Assembly: GCA_032252755.1 (NCBI GenBank)
Contig: JAVUPY010000086.1
Coordinates: forward strand, 1-64,000
Direction: 5' to 3'
Source of the DNA: Terriglobia bacterium
GTDB lineage: Bacteria; Acidobacteriota; Terriglobia; Terriglobales; Acidobacteriaceae
DNA length: 64,000 nucleotides
The notes under the pieces were generated by a model, which did not search any database, was not told the DNA's origin, and saw nothing but the letters and a program-made list of their open reading frames with translations. Position numbers and translations under genes: made by a program. Below are positions 1 through 8,074 of the stretch, piece by piece. Position 1 is the first letter of the stretch. Each line of letters opens with the position of its first letter.

Positions 1-1134
1 AAATAGAAATCCCGGGGTTTTGTTGTCCCTTTCACCTCAGCCAGCGGCTCGCGTATGACCCTTGTCAGACCTGCGTTCCGGGTGTTTTGCTTGCGCAAAT
101 CGCTCGGCGCGATCTATCGACTCGGGCTCCGGGCTTACCACCAACCGGGCAAACTGAACCACGCCCCGGGATCCCAATTTTGCCTTCGACGTCTCTTGTT
201 CTCCTCGACCAGCAGCTCGCTTATAGACCCTCGCTGCCCCTCCTCGCCTCACGTCTGTGGTGTCGCCGTCAGATGCTCGAGCATTTCGCCTTGCGGCTTG
301 TGCTGAGCGCCGGGCTTAGAGACTGCCGTCTCCTGCCCAATGGCGGTTGCCGTCGCTACCGTCAGTTTCGCGGGAACTTCATTTTCGTGTCCGATACAAC
401 CGTCGCTGCATCGTTCACAAAAACCGTCATTCCCGTGACCTGTTGAACTTTCGTCCCTCAGGTTGTGCCAGGCGCCGTCGCCCCTGGCTTGTGTCGGCCT
501 AAGTCATCGCGTGCCCGCGCTAACCTATTTTGTGGCCGACCACTGGCGGCTTCCACCTCGGTGTGGGCTGGGTGAGCTCGCTTGAGCCCCGGACTCACCA
601 ACCAACCGGGAAAACTTCAGAAACTGTCAAAGAACGAGTGTGTTTCTACGCTTCTATAAAAATTTGTCAATGATTTCGTGCGAAAGAATAAGTGCCGTGT
701 TTTCAATCGAGTGCAGCTCGTCCACAAGGGGGTGCTTCAAGAATGGTGCAGAGGTCTGTGACGGGGGATCACACGGAAAGCCGCATGGATAGGCTTTTTG
801 CGGGTTCGAGGGTGATTTGAAGCCGCATGAATGTTGATCGAAGCGAATATTGAAATGTGTAAATTTGGGGAGAAACCGTGCTGGGAGCGGGAATCGAGGA
901 GGTGCAAGGTTCAAGGTACAAGGTGCAAGGTACAAGGCGCAAGAAAACACCGAACCGCTGATCAAGCGGAGTCACTTTTACAGTTCCAGCGCGAGGAAGC
1001 CGGGCAAAGGCACTCCGCTATTCCACGGTAAGTTTAGAAAGCTTTATCGTAGTTGCATTCGCCCGATGATACAGGTGACTCCGCGAAGTCCATGGCGTCG
1101 TTCTTGCACCTTGTACCTTGTGCCTTGCACCTCA
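1..1134. other. Left-edge region without a supportable gene
   Basis: Open frames here are short, overlap on both strands and match no family I know. The frame on the minus strand at 654-965 reads through a heptamer repeat, which gives a low-complexity Leu-Tyr-Leu-Ala-Pro-Cys peptide, so I do not call it. Visible contents are an imperfect direct repeat (about 118-160 and 571-620, sharing CCAACCGGG followed by an A-rich stretch) and the inverted heptamer arrays listed separately at 899-1133. Nothing else is recognised. Confidence 0.6.
899..1133. repeat. Inverted pair of heptamer arrays (unit AGGTNCA)
   Basis: The left arm (899-943) holds six tandem copies of the 7-bp unit AGGTNCA. The right arm (1103-1133) is its reverse complement. 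Over 31 bp (899-929 against 1103-1133) the arms agree at 29 positions. They enclose 173 bp with no gene. The right arm ends two bases from the stop codon of the methyltransferase gene at 1135. The unit returns at 12734-12865, next to the mobA stop codon. Confidence 0.85.
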
Positions 1135-1779
1135 TCAGATTTTCATCGCCACCGCCACTCCATCCCGCAGCGGCAACAGGGTCGTGAAGAACTCCTTCGA
1201 CTCGTATAACGCCTGATTGAATTCCTTGATTGCCTTAGTCGTTTCCATGTCGGCTTCTTTCGAACCTTCCGCGGCGATCACGCGGCCGTGCCAGAGGGTG
1301 TTGTCGGCGACGAAGAGGCCGCCTTTGCGGACGCGCCGGGAGGCCAGACGCAGGGCACGCGGGTAGTCATCCTTGTCGATGTCGCAGAAGATGATGTCGA
1401 ACTGGCCTTTCTCTTCGGAAAGGAGTTCGAGGGCGTCGCCAGTGCGGATGTCGATGCGATCGGCGACGCCGGCGCGCTGGAAGTATCCGCGAGCCTCGTC
1501 GGCGTTCTTGCGGTCGCCATCGGTGTAGATGACGCGTCCGCCTTCGCCGACCGCGCGCGCCCACCAGATGGTCGAATAACCGACGGCGGATCCCATCTCG
1601 AAAACGGACTCGGCCTGGGTCATCTGCACGAGCTGGTAGAAAAGGCGGCCCACGGCAGGACCGACGATCGGGATATTGCGCTGGCGCGCCTGCTCCTCGA
1701 TCTCGGTGAGGACTTCGTCGCGCGCGGGAAGCAGGCTGTGGATGTACTCGTCGATGCCGTCGATAAAGATTTCGCCCAA
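1135..1779 (-). CDS. SAM-dependent O-methyltransferase (caffeoyl-CoA OMT-like)
   Basis: A 214-residue class I methyltransferase of the Methyltransf_3 (catechol/caffeoyl-CoA O-methyltransferase-like) family. The SAM-binding motif I is VFEMGSAVGYSTIWWA (about residues 58-73), followed by an acidic strand end (IYTDGD). FDIIFCDIDKDDY (about 126-138) fits the metal-binding and catalytic Asp region of this family. The length matches bacterial members. The start is TTG at 1779, chosen because AAGGAG lies six bases upstream and the frame opens with the family's usual N-terminus. The substrate cannot be read from sequence; small catechols or hydroxylated aromatics are typical. It is the downstream neighbour of the hydrolase gene at 1932, with repeat elements between them. 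Confidence 0.88.
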   Translation of the reverse strand: MGEIFIDGIDEYIHSLLPARDEVLTEIEEQARQRNIPIVGPAVGRLFYQLVQMTQAESVFEMGSAVGYSTIWWARAVGEGGRVIYTDGDRKNADEARGYFQRAGVADRIDIRTGDALELLSEEKGQFDIIFCDIDKDDYPRALRLASRRVRKGGLFVADNTLWHGRVIAAEGSKEADMETTKAIKEFNQALYESKEFFTTLLPLRDGVAVAMKI

Positions 1780-1805
1780 GGGAAGCTCCTTGTTAAGAGA
1801 GAAAA

Positions 1806-1844
1806 GCAGATTCCTCGCCGACTAAAGTCGCCTCGGAATGACAA
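1806..1844. repeat. Family D mosaic repeat fragment
   Basis: The segment carries GCAGATTCCTCGCCGACT followed by CTCGGAATGACAA. Both blocks recur in related form at 11844-11900 and, reversed, at 53678-53752. It lies between the hydrolase stop and the methyltransferase start. Confidence 0.55.
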
Positions 1845-1874
1845 AAACAAATCAGAAAACGAACAACTCGCAAT

Positions 1875-1911
1875 GGCACGGCTAAAGCCGTACCCCTTCA
1901 AATCATTTCAC
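1875..1911. repeat. Family C palindrome with 11-bp direct repeat
   Basis: A near-perfect palindrome (1875-1894, arms GGCACGGCT and AGCCGTACC) with an attached CCTTCA. A second copy is at 51725-51744. Directly after it, AATCATTTCAC occurs at 1901-1911 and again at 1930-1940, where it spans the stop codon of the hydrolase gene. Confidence 0.75.
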
Positions 1912-1931
1912 AACAGCCGAGCCCTTATGAA

Positions 1932-2669
1932 TCATTTCACGATCGCCGGTTCGAGTATCTTCAGTTCCCTGCTGTCGCCGGGTTTCATCTCCCAGACTTC
2001 GATGCCGAGGTCGCGCGAGACTTTTTCCAACTGCTTGGGGCGGCCGGTTAGTGGCGGGAAGGTGCCAAAGTGCATGGGGATGACGACCTTCGGGTGCAGC
2101 AGGTGGCATGCGTAGGCGGCTTCGACGGGGCCCATGGTGAAGAGGTCGCCGATGGGTAGCATGGCGTAATCGGGCGCATAGAGTTCGCGGATGATGGCCA
2201 TGTCGCCAAACACATTGGTGTCGCCGGCGTGGTAGAGCGTGGGGCCGTGGGGAAACTTGATCACGTAGCCGGCGGGCTCGCCGCCATAAATGATCGAGCC
2301 ATCGTCGTCCTGTATGCCGCAGGAGTGATCGGCGTGAACCATGGTTATTTTGATTCCCTCAAACTCCTGGCTGCCACCCTTGTTCATTGGGCTGATGTTC
2401 TGGGCGCCGTGCTTGCCGAGCCACTGGCAAAGCTCGAAGATGCCGATGACCTTCGGTTGATGTTCGCGAATGAGCGGGACGGCGTCGCCAATATGGTCGA
2501 AATGCCCATGGGTGCAGATCATCAGATCGAGCTTCTTGAACTTCTTTTGGGAGTCCGGGCAAGCGGGATTTCCGCTGACCCATGGGTCGATCAGGATGAT
2601 TCGTCCGGCGTATTCAATCTTGAAAGTGGAATGTCCCAGCCAGGTGATTGTCGGGCGTGTTGTCGTCAT
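1932..2669 (-). CDS. Metal-dependent hydrolase, UPF0173 (metallo-beta-lactamase fold)
   Basis: A 245-residue cytoplasmic protein of the UPF0173 / YtkL-like branch of the metallo-beta-lactamase superfamily. It opens with ITWLGHSTFKI. The metal motif HGHFDHIGD has the HxHxDH pattern. Later metal ligands appear in HADHS, HAGDTN and the C-terminal MHFGTFP. The physiological substrate of this family is not established. The start is ATG at 2669 because GAGGA lies just upstream; a longer frame reaching 2720 lacks such support. The stop codon lies inside an 11-bp duplication and is followed by two repeat elements before the methyltransferase gene. Confidence 0.88.
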   Translation of the reverse strand: MTTTRPTITWLGHSTFKIEYAGRIILIDPWVSGNPACPDSQKKFKKLDLMICTHGHFDHIGDAVPLIREHQPKVIGIFELCQWLGKHGAQNISPMNKGGSQEFEGIKITMVHADHSCGIQDDDGSIIYGGEPAGYVIKFPHGPTLYHAGDTNVFGDMAIIRELYAPDYAMLPIGDLFTMGPVEAAYACHLLHPKVVIPMHFGTFPPLTGRPKQLEKVSRDLGIEVWEMKPGDSRELKILEPAIVK

Positions 2670-2760
2670 AAGGTCCTCACGAATGCTAGATGCGCGAGAC
2701 ATGGAGAATTGTAGTTTCACTGACTTGGCTCCGCAATCGGCGGTGGAAAAGCGCTGCGAC

Positions 2761-2776
2761 GGCGGATGATAAAATC
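2761..2776 (+). promoter_or_regulatory. Putative promoter core shared with the Crp/Fnr gene
   Basis: The 16-mer GGCGGATGATAAAATC occurs here and again at 42527-42542, each time upstream of a plus-strand regulator gene. TAAAAT would serve as the -10 hexamer. I see no convincing -35 element at 17 bp spacing. It lies about 130 bp before the phosphatase gene. Confidence 0.4.
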
Positions 2777-2903
2777 AGGGTTGGACCTCACTCATTAGCT
2801 GTTCTTTTTAGGGTGACCCGAGCCGAGGCGGCCGGGGCTACTGAGGCAAAATCGTTTCCCGGGCGAGGTGGCCGGGGACTACCAGGACAGGCATCATTTG
2901 GGG

Positions 2904-4679
2904 ATGAGTACGACGGCACAATCTACATCACCGGCACGTACGGATTCGCTGCTACTGGAGGTGGCCGACGTCGTCAACGCGACGCTCGACCTCGACACCC
3001 TTCTGCGCCGCGTGTCGGAACTTATCCGCCGCGTTATGAATTACGAGATCTTCGCCATCCTGCTGCTGAATGAGAAAACGCAGGAGATGAAGATTCGGTT
3101 CCAGGTGGGCCATCCGCCGGAGCTGGCGGAACGGATGCGCGTGAAGGTTGGCGAGGGAGTGACCGGGCTGGCGGCGGCGAAGCGTGAAGCGGTACTGGTG
3201 AACGATGTTCGCGAGATGCCGAACTTCATTGAAGGCGCCAAAGGCGTGCGCTCCGAGCTGGCGATCCCGCTGATCATAAAGAACCGTGTTATCGGCGTCA
3301 TCGATATCGAAGCATCAGTCCCGAACTACTTCACGGAAGAACACCGCGACCTCCTGGCGCTGGTCGGATCACGAATTGCCATCGGGATCGAGAACGCGCG
3401 GCTTTACACGCGGGTTTCGAAGCAGGCCAAAACGCTGATCCTGCTGAACGAGATCAGCCGTGAAGTTACGTCGATACTCGATCTCGATCAATTGCTGAAG
3501 CGCATCGGCGAACTGCTCACCCGTCTCATCGATTACCAGATGTTCAGCATCCTGCTCGTCGACGACAGCGGAAAGAAACTGCAGCACCGCTTCTCATTGC
3601 GCTTCAACGAAAGCATCCACCTGAAGCACGATATTGCACTCGGAAACGGACTCGTAGGCGCAGCGGCCAGACTCGGACAGCCGGTGCTGGTTCCGGACGT
3701 GAGCAGGGATCCACGGTATATCGCCGTGAACCCGGAGACGCGCTCAGAGCTGTGCGTTCCGCTCATCTATAAAGAGAAGGTCATCGGCGTTCTCGACCTC
3801 GAACACACGCGGCGAGCGTACTTCACGGAAGACCACATGCGTACGATGGTGACGCTGGCGGCGCAGATTGCCATCGCCATTGAAAATGCCCGGCTTTATG
3901 AGCAGATCAAGCGTCAGGAGAAGCGGCTCGAACAGGACCTGTTGCTGGCGCGCGAGTTGCAATATCGGCTGCTGCCGCATACGACGCCCACGTTAGGCAC
4001 TGCGGAAGTAGCGGCAAAATTCACTCCTGCTCGTACCATCGGCGGCGATATGTACGATTTTCTGAGCTACGCCGGGAACCAGACCGCCATCGCGATCGGC
4101 GACGTCAGCGGGAAGGGCGCTCCGGCGGCGATCTACGCTGCGCTGGTCAGCGGGATTCTGCGGTCGCACGCTGCGGAAGAACCGGGCGCCGCGCAGATGC
4201 TCGAGGCGATCAATCTCTCTCTCGCGGAGCGTCCGATCGAAGCGCAGTATGTTTCGATCATTTACGCCGTGTGGGACGATACGGAACGCGTGCTGCAAAT
4301 CGCCAACAGCGGACTTCCCCGCCCGATCTATTGCCACCAGGGAAAGGTCGAGCGTATCGAAGCCACAGGTTTGCCGCTGGGTTTGTTCCCGAGCGCGGAG
4401 TACGATGAGTTCACATTCCGCTCGGCGCCGGGCGACGTTTTCGTGTTCTTCAGCGACGGCATTCTCGACGCGCGCAATGCTCACGGAAATACGTTCGGGC
4501 GCGAACGCGCGGAAGAAATCGTCGCGCGTAATTGCTACAAGTCGGCCGACGAAATCGTCTCGCTGATCTTTCACGCGGTGACTGACTTCGTGGGCGATAC
4601 GGAACAGTTCGACGATCAAAGCGTGGTGGCTCTCAAAGTACGAAATCCTAATGCGAAGCCATCGCCGAAAAGAAAGTGA
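2904..4679 (+). CDS. GAF-GAF serine phosphatase (RsbU/SpoIIE type)
   Basis: A 591-residue soluble regulator. Two GAF domains (about residues 20-170 and 185-345) precede a short coiled-coil linker (IKRQEKRLEQDLLLAREL) and a PP2C/SpoIIE-type phosphatase domain (about 370-590). Metal-binding acidic motifs are visible as IGGDMYDF, IGDVSGKG, FFSDGILDAR and FDDQSVV. Family members dephosphorylate anti-anti-sigma factors in partner-switching circuits, with GAF domains sensing small ligands; no partner gene is nearby. The start is uncertain. ATG 2904 is preferred over GTG 2868, but neither has a strong ribosome binding site. The stop overlaps the start of lysA by 4 bp (GTGA), so the two are translationally coupled, an unusual pairing. 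Confidence 0.87.
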   Translation: MSTTAQSTSPARTDSLLLEVADVVNATLDLDTLLRRVSELIRRVMNYEIFAILLLNEKTQEMKIRFQVGHPPELAERMRVKVGEGVTGLAAAKREAVLVNDVREMPNFIEGAKGVRSELAIPLIIKNRVIGVIDIEASVPNYFTEEHRDLLALVGSRIAIGIENARLYTRVSKQAKTLILLNEISREVTSILDLDQLLKRIGELLTRLIDYQMFSILLVDDSGKKLQHRFSLRFNESIHLKHDIALGNGLVGAAARLGQPVLVPDVSRDPRYIAVNPETRSELCVPLIYKEKVIGVLDLEHTRRAYFTEDHMRTMVTLAAQIAIAIENARLYEQIKRQEKRLEQDLLLARELQYRLLPHTTPTLGTAEVAAKFTPARTIGGDMYDFLSYAGNQTAIAIGDVSGKGAPAAIYAALVSGILRSHAAEEPGAAQMLEAINLSLAERPIEAQYVSIIYAVWDDTERVLQIANSGLPRPIYCHQGKVERIEATGLPLGLFPSAEYDEFTFRSAPGDVFVFFSDGILDARNAHGNTFGRERAEEIVARNCYKSADEIVSLIFHAVTDFVGDTEQFDDQSVVALKVRNPNAKPSPKRK

Positions 4680-5959
4680 CCCGACCACCTAAAATCACCG
4701 CTCGACCGCCAGCTTTCCTGTACCGCAACCGTGACCTCCATTGCGAATCCGTACCGATGTCGCGCCTCGCTGCGCAACACGGGACTCCCCTCTACGTATA
4801 TTCCGCGACGACGATTCGCGAACGATTCGAGACATTCGACGCCGCCTTCGGTAGGTATCCGCACACTGTCTGCTATTCGGTGAAGGCTAATTCGAACCTG
4901 ACAATCTTGAAGATGCTGGCGAAGATGGGCGCTGGGTTCGACGTCGTTTCCGGCGGAGAACTGGAGCGCGTCCTGCGGGCGGACAAGACAGCAGCGAAGC
5001 GAGTAGTCTTCTCCGGCGTCGGGAAGACCGCAGCAGAAATGGACATGGCGCTGCGGGCGGGAATACTGCTCTTTAACCTCGAGAGCGAAGCAGAGTTGCA
5101 CGTATTGGCTGAGCGGGCGGCGCGTTTGCAGAAGACTGCGCGGATTGCATTTCGCGTGAATCCCCATGTCCATGCTACGACGCACCCGTACATCACTACC
5201 GGGCTGCGGGAACACAAGTTCGGCGTCAACATCGACGACGCTCCGCGGTTCTATGCTGAAGCCGCGCAGATGGACTGGTTGGAGCCCGTCGGGGTCAGCG
5301 TGCACATTGGATCGCAGATCACGGATGTCGAACCCTTCCGCGAAACCATGGAACGCATTACCAGGCTTGCACACCAGTTAATGCGTTTCGGGCTGAATAT
5401 TTCGCTGGTGGATGCCGGCGGCGGACTTGGAATCAACTATGAGGGCGGAACTTCAGGCGATTTTGCCAAGGCCGCTCGCGCTTATGCGAAGGCACTTCTC
5501 AGTTCGCTGCGCAAAGAACAGTTCCATCTCCTGCTCGAACCCGGACGGTCGATCGCCGCGCCTGCCGGGGCGCTGCTTACGCGCGTTCTGTACGTAAAAG
5601 AGAACTCGGGCAAGCAGTTCCTCATTGTTGACGCCGGTATGAACGACCTGATCCGGCCATCGCTCTACAACGCGTATCACGAAATTGTTCCCGTCGAGTT
5701 CGAGCGCGGCGAATCGATTACGGCTGACGTGGTTGGACCAGTATGTGAGACCGGCGATTTCTTTGCGCGCGGCCGCACACTGCCGCCCCTCAAGGCCGGC
5801 GACCTCGTCGCCATCCTCGACACCGGCGCCTACGGAATGTCGATCACATCCAACTACAACTCGCGCCCAAGGCCCGCGGAAGTGCTGGTGGAAGGATCAA
5901 AGTCGCGGGTGATTCTACGGCGGGAGACATTCGAGGACCTGATAAGGACGGAGTCGTAG
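4676..5959 (+). CDS. lysA: Diaminopimelate decarboxylase
   Basis: A 427-residue PLP enzyme of the alanine-racemase-fold decarboxylase family. It converts meso-diaminopimelate to L-lysine, the last step of lysine synthesis. The PLP lysine is in CYSVKANSN. HIGSQI supplies the barrel histidine. The glycine-rich phosphate loop is DAGGGLGINY. EPGRSI and the C-terminal GPVCETGD, with the catalytic Cys, complete the set. The length is typical. The start GTG 4676 overlaps the preceding phosphatase stop by 4 bp. No dapF or asd gene lies alongside. Confidence 0.95.
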   Translation: MTRPPKITARPPAFLYRNRDLHCESVPMSRLAAQHGTPLYVYSATTIRERFETFDAAFGRYPHTVCYSVKANSNLTILKMLAKMGAGFDVVSGGELERVLRADKTAAKRVVFSGVGKTAAEMDMALRAGILLFNLESEAELHVLAERAARLQKTARIAFRVNPHVHATTHPYITTGLREHKFGVNIDDAPRFYAEAAQMDWLEPVGVSVHIGSQITDVEPFRETMERITRLAHQLMRFGLNISLVDAGGGLGINYEGGTSGDFAKAARAYAKALLSSLRKEQFHLLLEPGRSIAAPAGALLTRVLYVKENSGKQFLIVDAGMNDLIRPSLYNAYHEIVPVEFERGESITADVVGPVCETGDFFARGRTLPPLKAGDLVAILDTGAYGMSITSNYNSRPRPAEVLVEGSKSRVILRRETFEDLIRTES

Positions 5960-6374
5960 AACTCGGAGATGATCCGAGGGAATCCACGAACCGGCGTCTA
6001 TATCCCCCGATAAGAAATTATCGGCCTACCGCTGGTGAGAGAGTCTCTGGCATTTCCGTATCTGGTGGACAATTACGTTTACGAAGGCACTGATTTCGCT
6101 GTGGTGCAATTGCACCCGTTTGAATTCCTGGGCATTCTGCCGGGAGCGGGTCCAACATCCTTTGCGTCGTGTGCCATTGAAAACCGAAACGGACGCGTAG
6201 TGGCTCTCATTTTTCAGCAAGATCACTGGATTCCGGCCGAATTGAAGGGTTCGCACAGTCCTAACTTCAAATCACTTTTCTGAATCAAGATTTTGTGCAC
6301 CCTTTTGGTCATTACCCTAAGCAATTCCCTGTATAGCTTTGTGACTGCGAATCGACCTATGCTTTGGCTGTCCA
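5960..6374. other. Intergenic stretch with a hairpin and a doubtful ORF
   Basis: A perfect 7-bp hairpin with a GAAA loop (CCGATAA/TTATCGG, 6007-6024) follows lysA. It lacks a T-run, so termination is uncertain. An 82-codon plus frame from GTG 6035 to 6283 has no family match and an equally long opposing frame, so I do not call it a gene. Confidence 0.5.
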
Positions 6375-6584
6375 ATGCAGTCGTCGCGCTACGAGTCCGG
6401 TGGAAACGTTTCGATTTGCGTCTGGTGCGAGAGCAAGTTCTCGTCGGCGAATAGCCGGGCGCGCGAAAACAATATCTTCTGCTCGAAAAAATGCGAGATC
6501 GAAGCCAGGTTCTGGCTCCTCGATCGGCTGAAAGAACAGCCTGCACCGGATGCTCCTGACGCAGGGGACAGCGCGGGAATTTAG
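6375..6584 (+). CDS. Small zinc-ribbon-like protein
   Basis: A 69-residue hypothetical protein. CVWCESKF followed about 17 residues later by CSKKCE gives two Cys pairs (CxxC and CxxxC) that could bind one zinc ion, as in small zinc-ribbon proteins. The sequence between is charged and polar, and the C-terminus is acidic and Pro/Ala-rich. No function can be assigned. The start ATG 6375 is the first in frame, and its Shine-Dalgarno sequence is not evident. It stands alone between lysA and a long non-coding region. Confidence 0.55.
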   Translation: MQSSRYESGGNVSICVWCESKFSSANSRARENNIFCSKKCEIEARFWLLDRLKEQPAPDAPDAGDSAGI

Positions 6585-7298
6585 CAACCCGAGTCACCAC
6601 AGAGACACACAGAGGGACAGGTCTCGAAACCTTATCGTTCAGGTCTGTAGCTACTCTGAGAGCGGAAAATCGCCCACCCGGTGGGAAAGAGGACCCAGAG
6701 GTCAAGAATCAGCCTCGCTCAAGTCTGCTTCGAGTGGACGCTGAATCCCGTCGGCAAAAAAAAAGGACCGAGTGGTTTTCACTCAGCCCCGTTAAGCTTT
6801 ATGGCTCTTATTTACGTTTCCGCTGCACCAGTTGAAGCTTTGGCTCTTCGGAAAATGTGTTTATGTTTACAGCGCGCTCAGCCTCGGAAGGCTGAAAACA
6901 CATGCAGTCCGGTCCACATGCATGCTCGCTCGGCGGGGGGAGTTCAACTTCAAAGACGACCCAGCGAATCACGAATGACTACCTCCGGCAAAACAACTCA
7001 AATACTACTTGGGGATGCTGTTGTATTTGGAAGCACGTCGGGGGCCATTTAGCAGTGCATGACATAACAACCACATACAGGAGAACATCTACTCTCAATT
7101 GTGCAGTTTTGGACCAAACAGCGGAAGTTTTTCGCAGAGTGAACACCTCAGAAACTCCACTAAATTCCCATTACGGGAAATTAAAGCAAGAACATTGAGG
7201 CGCTCCTCGCCCATCGCGTTTTCACGATTGGCCTGATCGGAAATCCAACGCAGATCTCTCCCTGCGGCCACCGCTCCGTTTGCGATGAAAAGCCTGGG
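6585..7298. other. About 700 bp without a supportable gene
   Basis: Plus frames at 6681-7052 and 6902-7198 overlap each other, have poor composition and resemble nothing known. Visible features are a run of nine A (near 6757), a 5-bp hairpin just after it (GAGTG/CACTC), and a 6-bp hairpin CAGCCT/AGGCTG at 6879-6894 without a T-run. GC is lower than in flanking genes. I cannot identify an RNA gene. Confidence 0.5.
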
Positions 7299-7985
7299 TC
7301 AATTACTGAAGCGCGGATCGTAAGTCGACGGGCCCTGCCCGTACCAGAGAACAAGAAGATCGGAGCGTCGCTGGACTTTGAACTTGCTTAAAAGATTGGA
7401 GACATGAAATTTTACGGTTCGCTCCGAGATGTTCAGTTCGTTCGCAATCTCTTTGTTGGTCAGGTTTTTGAGAAGCGCGCTGGCAATCTGCCGTTCACGC
7501 TGGCTCATGCGCACTTCCGGCAGATGTGCCGTGTCGTGTGTGCGAGAGGCTCCAACGAGGCTGTCGACGAATTTCGAAAGCATCCTGCGCCAAACCCACA
7601 GGCCACCGGACGAAATGGTCTCCAGCGCGCGCGGCAACTGCTGATCCATGCTTTCGTGTGTCACCAGGCCTTTTACTCCGAGGTTCAACAGTTCAAATGC
7701 CACCGACTCCTCAAACTGCTCTCCCAGGACCAGCACGTTGGCATCGGGTTCCTGCTGGAGTAGTTGGGCGACTCGTGTCGCTGGGCCTTCCGGACAACTG
7801 GAGGCGTCGAGGATGTAGATGGTGGCTTTGGGTAGCTGTACACTCTCCGAGTTCACGACGGAGAGCCGCTGTTCGTCGACATAGAGGGGCGCAGCGTTCA
7901 GGATGCGCTGCAACTGCGTGAGCACCATCGGATGAGCGGCGATGACACACACAGAAACCCGTCTTCTTCTCGGCGACTGGATCAT
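7299..7985 (-). CDS. LuxR/NarL-type regulator with atypical receiver
   Basis: A 228-residue protein with an N-terminal receiver-like domain (about 10-130) and a C-terminal LuxR-type helix-turn-helix (about 155-215: SQRERQIASALLKNLTNKE, then NELNISERTVKFHVSNLL). The phospho-acceptor Asp is retained (D60 in YILDASS). The acidic pocket normally found after the first strand is absent (VIAAHPM, with Ala16-Ala17), so normal Mg-dependent phosphorylation is doubtful. No kinase is adjacent. The start ATG 7985 has AGGG nearby. A similar but differently altered regulator lies at 62876. Confidence 0.82.
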   Translation of the reverse strand: MIQSPRRRRVSVCVIAAHPMVLTQLQRILNAAPLYVDEQRLSVVNSESVQLPKATIYILDASSCPEGPATRVAQLLQQEPDANVLVLGEQFEESVAFELLNLGVKGLVTHESMDQQLPRALETISSGGLWVWRRMLSKFVDSLVGASRTHDTAHLPEVRMSQRERQIASALLKNLTNKEIANELNISERTVKFHVSNLLSKFKVQRRSDLLVLWYGQGPSTYDPRFSN

Positions 7986-8052
7986 TACCCTACTAGATTA
8001 CCGGACCGGCTACGCTTCCACACCGTCCAAAAGTGTTAAGCAATTCCCTTTT

Positions 8053-8074
8053 GGAACAGATTTTTCACTGTTCC
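8053..8074 (-). other. Hairpin with the amidohydrolase stop codon in its loop
   Basis: GGAACAG (8053-8059) and CTGTTCC (8068-8074) form a 7-bp stem whose loop holds the TGA of the gene ending at 8065. No T-run follows, so termination is uncertain. Confidence 0.45.

Noticed and set aside
899-943. CRISPR array
   Set aside because: Units of 7 bp are contiguous with no spacers and no cas genes are present.
654-965. Minus-strand frame of 103 codons
   Set aside because: Its peptide includes a translated heptamer repeat (LYLAPCTLNLAP); no family resemblance and no ribosome binding site.
1288-2115. Long plus-strand frame of 275 codons
   Set aside because: It runs antisense through the methyltransferase and hydrolase genes, both of which have clear motifs; a codon-bias shadow.
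6035-6283. 82-codon plus frame from GTG
   Set aside because: Opposing frame of similar length, weak start, no family; evidence insufficient for a gene call.
6902-7198. Plus frame of 98 codons in the 6.6-7.3 kb gap
   Set aside because: Overlaps another equally poor frame, lacks a ribosome binding site and resembles no protein.
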